From assembly GCF_018310535.1 (NCBI RefSeq), contig NZ_CP074102.1, forward strand, positions 4,092,001 through 4,156,000: a stretch of 64,000 nt of DNA, read 5' to 3'. Position 1 is the stretch's first letter; each line of letters begins with the position of its first letter. The notes below the pieces were generated by a model. The model did not search any database. It was not told where the DNA came from and saw only the letters and a program-made list of their open reading frames with translations. Positions 39,985 to 47,525 of this stretch are shown here, in pieces. The DNA is from Streptomyces mirabilis. Its GTDB lineage: Bacteria > Actinomycetota > Actinomycetes > Streptomycetales > Streptomycetaceae. The position numbers and the translations under genes were made by a program.

Positions 39985-41487
39985 TCACACCCCGAGCTCC
40001 GCCGCCACCCGCCCTTCCCTGACCGCCGTGACCAGCTCCGCGTGGTCCGCCTCCGTACGGTCGGCGTAGGCCACGGCGAACGAGGCGATGGACTCGTCCA
40101 GCTCCTCGCTCTTCCCGCAGTACCCGGCGATGAGGCGGGGGTCGGCGGTGTGGGTGTGGGCGCGGGCGAGAAGGGCGCCGGTCATGCGGGCGTAGTCGTC
40201 GACCTGGTCGGCGGCGAGGGCGGCGGGGTCGACGCTGCCCTTGCGGTTGCGGAACTGGCGTACCTGGAAGGGGCGGCCTTCGACGGTGGTCCAGCCGAGC
40301 AGGATGTCGCTGACGACCTGCATGCGCTTCTGGCCGAGGACGACCCGGCGGCCCTCGTGCGGCACCTCCGGTATGGCGTGACCGGCCGTCGCCAGGTGCG
40401 GGAGCAGCGCCGAGGCGCGGGCCTCCTTCACCTGGAGGACCAGGGGTTCGCCGCGGTGGTCGAGGAGCAGCACGACGTAGGAGCGGGTGCCGACGCTGCC
40501 CGTGCCGACGACGCGGAAGGCGACGTCGTGCACCGCGTACCGCGCGAGGAGGGGGAGACGGTCCTCGGAGACGGTGGTCAGGTAGTGCTCCAGCGAGGCC
40601 GCGACCGCCGCCGCCTCCGCGTCGGGTACACGGCGCAGCACGGGGGGCGCGTCCACGAAGCGGTGGCTGCCGTCCTCCGTCGGCTGGGTCGACTTGGCCG
40701 CGAACCGTCCGCTGGTGTTGGCCCGTGCCTTCTCCATGACCCGCTCCAGTGTGCCGAGCAGGTCGTGGGCGTCGGCGTGGGAGACGAGTTCCTCGTCCGC
40801 GATGGCGTTCCACGCGTCCAGTACCGGGAGCTTCGCCAGCAGCCGCAGCGTGCGTCGGTAGGCACCGACCGCGTCTTGGGCGGCCTTGCGACAGGCGTCC
40901 TCGTCCGCGCCCGCTTCCCTGCCCGCGAGCACGAGCGAGGTGGCGAGGCGCTTGAGGTCCCACTCCCAGGGGCCGTGCGCCGTCTCGTCGAAGTCGTTCA
41001 GATCGATGACCAGGCCGCCGCGCGCGTCTCCGTACAGGCCGAAGTTGGCCGCGTGGGCGTCGCCGCAGATCTGGGCGGCGATGCCGGTCGTGGGGGTGCG
41101 CGCGAGGTCGTAGGCCATGAGGCCCGCCGAACCGCGCAGGAAGGCGAAGGGGGTGGCGGCCATCCTGCCGACCCGTATCGGAGTGAGCTCCGGGATCCGG
41201 CCGAGGTTGGACTCCTCGACGGCGGTCACCGCGTCCGGGCGGCCGGCGTCGAAGGTCAGCTCCGCGTGCGCGGCGCGCGGCACCCGTCGGCGCAGCGCCT
41301 TGCCCTCTTCCTTGGGTGCGGCCTGCACGGGCCGGCCCGCGAATCCGCGTACTCCGAAGACCCCGGAGATCCTGGACGCCTGTCGGCCCTGCTCGCTCTG
41401 GTGGTCCTGTTCGCCCTGATGGTCCTGCCCGCCCGGCCGGCTCCGCTGGTCCTGCTGCGCCTGATCCGCTGCACCAAGATCCGTCAT
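39985..41487 (-). CDS. DUF2252 family protein
   Basis: This 500-residue protein belongs to the kinase-like DUF2252 family. It has GDAHAANFGLYGDARGGLVIDLNDFDETAHGPWEWDLKRLATSLVLA, in which HAANFG and DFDE resemble the catalytic and metal motifs of APH-type kinases. The biochemical role is unknown. The N-terminus (about 5-45) is a Gln/Asp/His/Gly-rich low-complexity stretch with repeated GEQDHQ units. ATG 41487 is preferred over GTG 41508 because GGGAGG lies about 8 bp before it. Confidence 0.85.
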   Translation of the reverse strand: MTDLGAADQAQQDQRSRPGGQDHQGEQDHQSEQGRQASRISGVFGVRGFAGRPVQAAPKEEGKALRRRVPRAAHAELTFDAGRPDAVTAVEESNLGRIPELTPIRVGRMAATPFAFLRGSAGLMAYDLARTPTTGIAAQICGDAHAANFGLYGDARGGLVIDLNDFDETAHGPWEWDLKRLATSLVLAGREAGADEDACRKAAQDAVGAYRRTLRLLAKLPVLDAWNAIADEELVSHADAHDLLGTLERVMEKARANTSGRFAAKSTQPTEDGSHRFVDAPPVLRRVPDAEAAAVAASLEHYLTTVSEDRLPLLARYAVHDVAFRVVGTGSVGTRSYVVLLLDHRGEPLVLQVKEARASALLPHLATAGHAIPEVPHEGRRVVLGQKRMQVVSDILLGWTTVEGRPFQVRQFRNRKGSVDPAALAADQVDDYARMTGALLARAHTHTADPRLIAGYCGKSEELDESIASFAVAYADRTEADHAELVTAVREGRVAAELGV

Positions 41488-41623
41488 ACCGACTGCCTCC
41501 CCCGTCACGCACGAACATCAACTCGTGATGACCGTACCGCCGGTGGCTGAAACGCGTCAGACCCTGTGGACAACTCCCGGCCTGTGGAAAACCCGGCCCC
41601 TCCGAATCAGCCCCGGTTCAGGG

Positions 41624-41995
41624 TCACTTGCGGAGTTCGCCCGGGCACGGCGGGCCCCCCGGCAGGTGCTTCTCCGCCCAGGTTCCGAGTTCCACGAGCG
41701 CGGGCTGCAGTGCGGCGCCCGCCTCCGTCAGGCCGTAGACGACCCGCAGCGGAGGGCCCTCGTCGACCTCGCGGACGACCAGCCCCGCCGCGCCGAGTTC
41801 CGTGAGGCGGTCGGAGAGCATCCGTTCGCTGATGCCGGGGATCGCTCTGCGCAGGTCGGCGAAGTGCGCGGGGTGCGGCAGCAGCACGGCCACGACCAGG
41901 CCGGTCCAGCGCTTCCCGAGTAGTTGGAAGACGCGCGCCATGCCGTCGTCGACCCTCTGGCACGGCCCTGCGTCATGAGTCCCCGGCTCTGGCAT
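41624..41995 (-). CDS. HxlR/MarR-like winged-helix regulator (azoreductase-linked)
   Basis: This 123-residue HxlR-family regulator has the conserved N-terminal cysteine (Cys12), LLGKRWTGLVVAVLL and the winged helix HFADLRRAIPGISERMLSDRLTELGAAGLV. Many HxlR proteins sense electrophiles or quinones through that cysteine. It is divergent from an azoreductase gene 105 bp away, a classic regulator-target pair that responds to quinone stress. Confidence 0.88.
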   Translation of the reverse strand: MPEPGTHDAGPCQRVDDGMARVFQLLGKRWTGLVVAVLLPHPAHFADLRRAIPGISERMLSDRLTELGAAGLVVREVDEGPPLRVVYGLTEAGAALQPALVELGTWAEKHLPGGPPCPGELRK

Positions 41996-42099
41996 GGGTC
42001 CAGGGTACTGTGTTCCCGTGAGGGGATGAAAAAAAGTAAGTAGCTGTGTTATCTCTAGTCCAGTACAAAAAGTTCGCCCCCTTCTCCTGGAGATTCCCC

Positions 42100-42753
42100 A
42101 TGGCCACCCTCCTGCACGTCGACTCGTCCGTTTTCCCGGGCGCAGCCTCCGCCTCCCGCACGGTCACGGACGCGTTCCGCAAGGCCTGGGAGGAGCAGCA
42201 CCCGCAGGGCACCGTGATCTACCGCGACCTCGCCGTGAACCCGGTCCCGCACATCACGGCCGACGCCCACACCGCCGGTTTCGCCCCCGCGGACGCGCAC
42301 ACCCCCGAGCAGGCCGCCGCCTTCGCCGAGCGCCTGACGTTCATAGAGGAGCTGGAGCAGGCGGACGCGATCCTGATCGGCGCGCCCATGTACAACTTCA
42401 CGATCCCCTCGACCCTCAAGGCCTGGCTGGACCAGGTGATCCTCATCGGCCGTACCGCCATGAGCGAGGACTCGAAGGTCAAGGGCACCCCGGTCACGGT
42501 CGTCGCCAGCCGCGGCGGCTCCTACGCGCCGGGCACCCCGCGCGAGGGTTACGAGTACGTCCAGAACTACCTGGAGGCGATCCTGCGCGACACCCTCGCC
42601 CTGGACGTCCACGTCATCGTCCCGGAGCTCACGATGGCGCCGCACAACCCGGCGATGGCCGACCTCATCCCCCTTTACGAGGCCTCCCGCGCCAAGGCCG
42701 TCGACGAGGCGGTCACGAAGGCCAAGGAGTTCGCCGAGCGCTTCGCCGCGTAG
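42100..42753 (+). CDS. azoR: FMN-dependent NAD(P)H azoreductase / quinone reductase
   Basis: This 217-residue flavodoxin-like oxidoreductase reduces quinones or azo compounds by two electrons. Motifs include the N-terminal HVDSSVFPGAASASRTVTDAF and the FMN-binding GAPMYNFTIPSTLKAWLDQV. ATG 42100 has GGAG eight bases upstream. The upstream AT-rich segment (GATGAAAAAAAGTAAGTAG near 42030) is probably the HxlR-controlled promoter. It converges on the NmrA-type gene across a tandem repeat and a long hairpin. Confidence 0.9.
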   Translation: MATLLHVDSSVFPGAASASRTVTDAFRKAWEEQHPQGTVIYRDLAVNPVPHITADAHTAGFAPADAHTPEQAAAFAERLTFIEELEQADAILIGAPMYNFTIPSTLKAWLDQVILIGRTAMSEDSKVKGTPVTVVASRGGSYAPGTPREGYEYVQNYLEAILRDTLALDVHVIVPELTMAPHNPAMADLIPLYEASRAKAVDEAVTKAKEFAERFAA

Positions 42754-42802
42754 CCCCTCCGGGGAAGGCCGGGCAAGCCCCGGCGCCCCCTGACGACGCA
42801 CC

Positions 42803-42832
42803 ATACGTACTGTCGTGATACGTACTGCCGTG
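42803..42832. repeat. 15-bp tandem duplication
   Basis: ATACGTACTGTCGTG is followed directly by ATACGTACTGCCGTG (one mismatch). It lies in the 3' intergenic region after azoR. Confidence 0.7.
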
Positions 42833-42843
42833 TGGCCGTATGG

Positions 42844-42896
42844 GCCGCCGAATGCCCACTGCCGCGGGGGATGGATCGCAGCGGGCATCCGGCGGC
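42844..42896. terminator. Long inverted repeat between converging genes
   Basis: The arms GCCGCCGAATGCCC (42844-42857) and GGGCATCCGGCGGC (42883-42896) pair at 12 of 14 bases across a 25-base loop. It is probably a bidirectional terminator for azoR and the NmrA-type gene. Confidence 0.5.
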
Positions 42897-42935
42897 GGTA
42901 CCGGGGGTACAAGCGGGCCGAGCGAGCCGTGCGAG

Positions 42936-43778
42936 CTACTTGAACGCCGGGAGGCTGCGGCGCACCCAGCCGGAGAAGGGGGTGGCCGGGCGGCCCAGGA
43001 CCTTCTCCACATCGGGGCTGACCCGCTGCTCGGCGGGGAGCGGGGCGCCGAGGATGTCCAGGGTGCCGGGGATGACGTCCTCGGGCATGAACTGGGCCAT
43101 GTGGGTGTGGGCGGCCTCGCGGGTCAGTTCCACGAAGGTCACTTCCTCACCGATGGCCTCGGCGATCACCTCGGCCTGCGCACGCGGGCTGACCGCTTCG
43201 GGGCCGGTCACCTCGTACGTACGACCGGCATGCCCGTCCTCGCGCAGGACGACCGCGGCGACCGCGGCGATGTCCGCGGGGTCGACGACCGGCAGGGCCA
43301 CGTCACCGAACGGGGCGAAGACCGTGCGGTCGGCACGGACCGACTCGGCCCAGGCGAAGGCGTTGGAGGCGAATCCACCCGCGTGCAGGATCGTGAAGTC
43401 AAGGCCCGAGCCGCGTACGGCCTCCTCGAACTCGCGCAGCCTGCCGTGCGAGGCGGAGTCGGGGCGGGTGGCGTTGATCTGCGAGGAGAGCAGGACGACC
43501 CGCTTGACGCCGGCGTCCCTGGCGGCGGCCAGCAGGTCGGTCGCGGCCTCGCCGTAACCGAGCAGTTCGCCGGCGAGCAGGATGAAGAAGGCGTCGGCGC
43601 CTTCGAGGACCGGCCGCATGCTCTCGGCGCTGCCGAGGTCGGCCTGGGCGTGGCGGACACCGTCCGTCGGAGAGGGCAGCGGGCGGCGCGAGACCGCCAC
43701 GACCTGCTCCCCCGCCTCGGCGAGCGCCTCGATCAGCGGACGTCCGACATTTCCGGTGGCTCCAGTGACGACAATCAT
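42936..43778 (-). CDS. NmrA-like NAD(P)-binding protein / atypical SDR
   Basis: This 280-residue Rossmann protein starts MIVVTGATGNVGRPLIEALAEAG, the NmrA/HSCARG-type dinucleotide motif, and lacks the YxxxK catalytic pair of classical SDRs. It may be a redox sensor or a quinone reductase of the QorB type. ATG 43778 follows GGGAG. About 145 bp upstream lies a perfect GTAGGTACCTAC palindrome, part of a 39-bp block nearly identical to the HxlR-type operator at 53035-53073. In other actinobacteria this type of gene is often divergent from an HxlR gene; here that regulator is missing. Confidence 0.82.
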   Translation of the reverse strand: MIVVTGATGNVGRPLIEALAEAGEQVVAVSRRPLPSPTDGVRHAQADLGSAESMRPVLEGADAFFILLAGELLGYGEAATDLLAAARDAGVKRVVLLSSQINATRPDSASHGRLREFEEAVRGSGLDFTILHAGGFASNAFAWAESVRADRTVFAPFGDVALPVVDPADIAAVAAVVLREDGHAGRTYEVTGPEAVSPRAQAEVIAEAIGEEVTFVELTREAAHTHMAQFMPEDVIPGTLDILGAPLPAEQRVSPDVEKVLGRPATPFSGWVRRSLPAFK

Positions 43779-43891
43779 CAAAAACAACTCCCTAGTGCGT
43801 TAATCCGAACCAGTAATCAGCAGTCATTGGCTTCATCGGTGTGGGGCATGGCGTGGGGGATGGCGTGGGGACGGTGTGGGAAATCCGCCGG

Positions 43892-44926
43892 TCATCCGTG
43901 GTTGGCGGCCATGACAGGGACGCTAACATCCTCCGTATAGTAGGTACCTACAGGAAAGTGGCTATCCGAGCGGGTCTCTTCCTCGCGGCCGCCGTACACC
44001 GCGGTGAGCGAGCGGCCCAGCCGTACGAGCGACTCCCGCGCCTCCGGCGGATCGAGCACCTCGACGCGGCTGCCGAGACCGGCCAGTTGCGCGGCGAGCA
44101 CCTCCACCGACGGACCGTCGGCCGTGAACTCGACCCGGCCGTCGATCTGGGCCTCGCCCGTCCGCAACCGCCCGCCCAGCAGTTGCCGCAGCACCGGCAG
44201 GGCGTCGCGGTCGGCCCGCGCCCGTACGGTCGCCGCGGTCAGCCGCTGCTCCACCTCGGCGGCCAGCTCCCGCCAGGCGGCGGCGAGGTCGAAACCCTCC
44301 GGGCGCCGCACCGGCTCACCGGTCCGGGTCGCGGAGGTGACCCTGCTGAGCCGGAAGGTGCGCAGTCCCTCCTCGGTCCCGGCGACGAGGTACCAGCGGC
44401 CGGCCTTCGAGACCAGGCCGAGCGGGTGCACCGTGCGCTCGCCGGGAGCCCGGTCGGGATGGGCGTAGCCGAGCCGGACCTGTTCGCCGTCGAGCACCGC
44501 CCGCTCCAGGGTGTGCTGGTGGGGGCCGCCGCCACCCGCCGTGCGCGACCAGTCGACACCGTCGATGAGGATGGCCTTGGCGGCCGCCTCGGCGTGCGGC
44601 CGCATGGGCGCGGGCACTGCCCGCATCAACTTCCGTAACGCGGCACGCAGTTCGGGCGAGGCCGACAAGGGGCCCGCGGCCAGGAACAACGCCCCGATCT
44701 CCCGCGAGGTGAAACCGGTCAGATCGGTGCGGGCGCCACCGACCAGGCTCCAGCCGCCGCCCCGGCCGCGCTGCGAGTAGACGGGGACACCGGCGGTGGT
44801 GAGGGCCTCCAGGTCCCGGCGCGCGGTGCGCTCCGACACCTCCAGTTCCTGGGCCACCTCGCGCACGGTCACCCGCCCGCGCGCCTGGAGCAGCAGCAGG
44901 GTCGCCACCAGACGGTCAGCCTTCAC
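43892..44926 (-). CDS. YafY/WYL-domain transcriptional regulator with an abnormal C-terminal extension
   Basis: This 344-residue regulator has an N-terminal DeoR-like HTH (RLVATLLLLQARGRVTVREVAQELEVSERTARRDLEAL) and a WYL domain (about 145-225: RWYLVAGTEEGLRTFRLSR), followed by a WCX-type extension. Family similarity ends at about LTAVYG. The final roughly 30 residues are read from a DNA block that is an HxlR-type operator elsewhere in the window, so the natural stop seems to have been lost. GTG 44926 follows GGAGGG. It is divergent from the TIGR03086-type gene across GAGAT repeats. Confidence 0.8.
   Translation of the reverse strand: MKADRLVATLLLLQARGRVTVREVAQELEVSERTARRDLEALTTAGVPVYSQRGRGGGWSLVGGARTDLTGFTSREIGALFLAAGPLSASPELRAALRKLMRAVPAPMRPHAEAAAKAILIDGVDWSRTAGGGGPHQHTLERAVLDGEQVRLGYAHPDRAPGERTVHPLGLVSKAGRWYLVAGTEEGLRTFRLSRVTSATRTGEPVRRPEGFDLAAAWRELAAEVEQRLTAATVRARADRDALPVLRQLLGGRLRTGEAQIDGRVEFTADGPSVEVLAAQLAGLGSRVEVLDPPEARESLVRLGRSLTAVYGGREEETRSDSHFPVGTYYTEDVSVPVMAANHG
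43922..43960. promoter_or_regulatory. HxlR-type operator block, copy 1 (stranded)
   Basis: Thirty-four of 39 bases match the block at 53035-53073, including GTAGGTACCTA and AGGAAAGTG. The core GTAGGTACCTAC is a perfect palindrome. Here it lies inside the 3' end of the WYL regulator gene, upstream of the NmrA-type gene and without a neighbouring HxlR gene. Confidence 0.6.
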
Positions 44927-44943
44927 AGCAACCGGCCCCCTCC

Positions 44944-44980
44944 GAGATTTCGAGATCTGAGATCTGAGATTTTGAGATGC
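44944..44980. repeat. GAGAT tandem repeats in a divergent promoter
   Basis: Five GAGAT units start at 44944, 44952, 44959, 44966 and 44974 (7-8 bp period), containing GAGATCTGAGATCT. The array lies between the WYL regulator and the TIGR03086-type gene and may hold a regulator-binding array. Confidence 0.55.
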
Positions 44981-45069
44981 TTTGAGCCAATACATCTATT
45001 TTCAGCAAGATCTGATGAGGCTTCAGTAATAGGCCACAAGATGACCTGTTTGACGTCGACGATGAAGAC

Positions 45070-45684
45070 ATGACTCAAGACATGGCTGACAGCACCAATC
45101 CCCCCGCCAACCCGCCCACCGACCCCCGTGGCGGCCTGTTCAAGGCCGTCGAGCTCACCGGACGTACGCTCACCGCGCTGCGCCCCGAGCAGTACGACAC
45201 CGTCACCCCGTGTCCCGACTACTCGGTCCGTGACATGGCCAACCACGTGGTGTCCGTGCTGCGCCGGGTCGCCGTCATGGGCGCGGGCGGCTCCTTCATG
45301 AGCGTTCCGCACTTCGCCCAGGACGTCGCCGACGGCGACTGGGCCAAGGCATGGGCGGAGGCGACGAAGGAGTTCGACGCGGTGTGGTCGGACCCGGCCG
45401 TACTGGGCCGCCAGATCGGCCTGCCCTGGGGCCCGGTGCCCGGGGTGGTCGCCTCGGTGATCTACACCAACGAGTTCGTGCTGCACGCCTGGGACCTGGC
45501 GAAGGCGACCGGTCAGAGCCCCGAGTGGGACCCGGAGATGCTCGCCGCGCCGCTGGCCAACATGCACCGGGCCGTGCCCGCGGAACCCCGCGGCGGCCAG
45601 GTGCCGTTCGGTCCGGTGGTGGAGGTGCACGAGGACGCTCCCGACATCGACAAACTGGTGGGCTGGTACGGACGTCGTCCCTGA
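45070..45684 (+). CDS. TIGR03086-type DinB/MDMPI-fold metal-binding protein
   Basis: This 204-residue protein has the mycothiol-isomerase N-terminal fold (VTPCPDYSVRDMANHVVSVLRRVAVMGAGG; later VLHAWDLAKATGQSPEWD, with the third metal ligand His). It probably binds a divalent metal and acts in thiol-dependent chemistry, with unknown substrate. It is divergent from a WYL regulator that may control it. The start ATG at 45070 has no strong ribosome site; an in-frame ATG at 45082 is possible. A strong hairpin terminator follows. Confidence 0.78.
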   Translation: MTQDMADSTNPPANPPTDPRGGLFKAVELTGRTLTALRPEQYDTVTPCPDYSVRDMANHVVSVLRRVAVMGAGGSFMSVPHFAQDVADGDWAKAWAEATKEFDAVWSDPAVLGRQIGLPWGPVPGVVASVIYTNEFVLHAWDLAKATGQSPEWDPEMLAAPLANMHRAVPAEPRGGQVPFGPVVEVHEDAPDIDKLVGWYGRRP

Positions 45685-45714
45685 CGAGACGACGCGGCAG
45701 ACGATCGAGCGGGC

Positions 45715-45742
45715 GGGCCGCCGGACATCGATCCGGCGGCCC
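45715..45742. terminator. Bidirectional terminator hairpin
   Basis: GGGCCGCCGGA-CATCGA-TCCGGCGGCCC is a perfect 11-bp stem between the converging genes that end at 45684 and 45786. It marks a plausible left edge of the polyketide cluster. Confidence 0.85.
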
Positions 45743-45785
45743 TTCCACATGTCCGGGCTCATGAGACGTCCGGGTTCACGAAGCG

Positions 45786-47297
45786 TCAGGCTCCGATGCC
45801 CTGGGCGAACTTGAAGTAGCGGTACGGGTCGTACTTCGCCTTCACGACCTTCAGCCGCGCGTAGTTCTCGGCGTAGTACGACTGCCGCCAGTTCGGCAGC
45901 TCCGCGTCCATCCAGTTCTGGTACGTCTCGCCGTTGGACAGCGGGTCGATGGTGTCGAACCCGTGGTCGACCCAGCTCGTGGCGACGGCCTTGGTCTCGG
46001 CGGTGACCTGGGCCGGGTCGTTGATCAGGACCCGGTAGTTGACGGAGAAGAGCGAGTCACGGTGCACGTACGCCGTGTCGGTGCGGGCCGGGTCGTTGGC
46101 CGCGCCCCCGAAGAAGTGGAAGTCGAGGTACCGGGCCTGCCCGGCCTTGCGGTCGGCGTCGAAGGCCGTCACCACGTTCGCCCAGTCGCTCTGCGCGTAG
46201 GGCGCGCTGCCCAGCCGGGTCCGCTCCAGACCGAAGGCCGGCCGGGTGAGCACCCCGCTCGGCGACTTCCCGGCGCGCTGGCACTGGTCCTGGGTCAGAG
46301 TGCTGCAACCGAAGATCATCATCATGACCTGCTGGTACGTCATGACCGCGTCCTGGCGGGCCGTCACCGCGCCGGTCAGCGACAGCAGCCTCGCCGCCTC
46401 CGAGGCCAGTTCGGCCGGGGTGCCGCGGGAGGCGAGGAAGACGTTGAGCGCCGGTACGGTGCCGGGCGCCGCGTCGGCCTGGACGAGGTAGGCGCCGCCG
46501 CCGATGGTGCGGGGGGCGTCCACCAGCCACTGGCCCACGCCGTGCAGCACGTCGGCCGCGCGGTCGTACGGGAAGATCAGGTTGCTGATGGCCATCTGGT
46601 CGCCCTCGTGCGGGGTGACCGTGAAGCGGGTGACGACGCCGAAGTTGCCGCCACCGCCACCGCGGATCGCCCAGAAGAGGTCGGGGTGGCTGGTCGGCGA
46701 GGCGGTCACCACGCAGCCGTCGGCGAGGACCACCTCGGCCGAGGTGATCGCGTCGCAGGCCATGCCGGTCGGGCGGGTCAGGAAGCCGAAGCCGCCGCCC
46801 TGGAGGAAGCCGCCGGCCGACACGGTGGGGCAGCCGCCCTCGCTGACCACCAGGGCGTGCGGGGCGAGCGCGTTGAGTATCTCGACGTTCTTGGCGCCGG
46901 GGCCGATGTCGACGGTGCCGCTGCCGACGGTGATCGCGTTGAGCCGCGACACGTCGATGATCAGGCCGGGCGTGGTCGAGTAGCCGCCGAAGCTGTGGCC
47001 GCCGCTGCGGACCGCGGACGGCAGTGCGTTGTCCTGGGCGAAGCGCAGCGCGACGGAGACGTCGGAGGAGCTGACACAGTACGCGACGGCCTGCGGGTTG
47101 ACCGAGTCGAACTGGCCGAGTTCCAGCTGCTTGGCCACGCCGTAGCCGGAGTCGGTGGGCAGCACCAGCTGTCCCTGGAGCTTGCCGGCGAGGGTGCTCC
47201 AGGGGGCGGAAGAGCCCGCGGAGACAGGGCTGTTGGGCAGGACGGCCAGACCGACGGCGGCCGTTCCCGCACCGATCAGTGCTCTACGAGTGATCAC
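45786..47297 (-). CDS. Tat-exported FAD-linked (BBE-type) oxidase with bicovalent flavin
   Basis: This 503-residue flavoprotein oxidase has a twin-arginine signal (MITRRALIGAGTAAVGLAVL), an FAD-binding PCMH-type domain (about 55-230) and a C-terminal berberine-bridge-enzyme segment (NYARLKVVKAKYDPYRYFKF). Both covalent-flavin residues are present: His101 in RSGGHSFGGYS and Cys156 in SEGGCPTVSAGG. Homologues such as AknOx, TrdL and GilR finish natural products by alcohol or ring oxidation. The Tat signal suggests the last oxidation occurs outside the cell. It is the leftmost clear member of the polyketide cluster. Confidence 0.88.
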   Translation of the reverse strand: MITRRALIGAGTAAVGLAVLPNSPVSAGSSAPWSTLAGKLQGQLVLPTDSGYGVAKQLELGQFDSVNPQAVAYCVSSSDVSVALRFAQDNALPSAVRSGGHSFGGYSTTPGLIIDVSRLNAITVGSGTVDIGPGAKNVEILNALAPHALVVSEGGCPTVSAGGFLQGGGFGFLTRPTGMACDAITSAEVVLADGCVVTASPTSHPDLFWAIRGGGGGNFGVVTRFTVTPHEGDQMAISNLIFPYDRAADVLHGVGQWLVDAPRTIGGGAYLVQADAAPGTVPALNVFLASRGTPAELASEAARLLSLTGAVTARQDAVMTYQQVMMMIFGCSTLTQDQCQRAGKSPSGVLTRPAFGLERTRLGSAPYAQSDWANVVTAFDADRKAGQARYLDFHFFGGAANDPARTDTAYVHRDSLFSVNYRVLINDPAQVTAETKAVATSWVDHGFDTIDPLSNGETYQNWMDAELPNWRQSYYAENYARLKVVKAKYDPYRYFKFAQGIGA

Positions 47298-47389
47298 GGA
47301 TGTCCCAAGGTTCTAGGAAACGGTGGATGTAGGTGGAAGTCAGTGGGGGGAGACGTAAGGAGGAGACGTAAGGAAGAGGAGCAAGGGGG

Positions 47390-47430
47390 CCGGCGCCGGG
47401 CCCACGGGGGGAAGGTGGGCCCGGCGCCGG
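47390..47430. terminator. 16-bp-stem terminator after the halogenase gene
   Basis: CCGGCGCCGGGCCCAC (47390-47405) pairs perfectly with GTGGGCCCGGCGCCGG (47415-47430). It lies in the 228-bp gap between the halogenase stop and the oxidase start, so the two genes are separate transcripts. The gap also holds GGAGACGTAA duplications (47350-47374) and three GGCCTTCGAG-type repeats (47478-47520). Confidence 0.8.
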
Positions 47431-47525
47431 ATCCGGGGGGGGAAGTGGCTCTGTGAAGGCGGGCCCGGGAGGCGGGGCCTTCGAGGCCGCGCCTTCGAGG
47501 TGGGGCCTTCGAGATGGGGCCGCGG

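Noticed and set aside
29582..41573. DnaA-box-like nonamers (TGTGGACAA at 29582 and 41565, TTATCCACA at 37139)
   Set aside because: They are isolated, far apart and not clustered as in oriC. Chance or regulatory occurrences are more likely.
43841..44638. Plus-strand frames opposite the WYL regulator as a possible HxlR gene next to operator copy 1
   Set aside because: No winged-helix or HxlR cysteine motif is present; the translations are antisense shadows.
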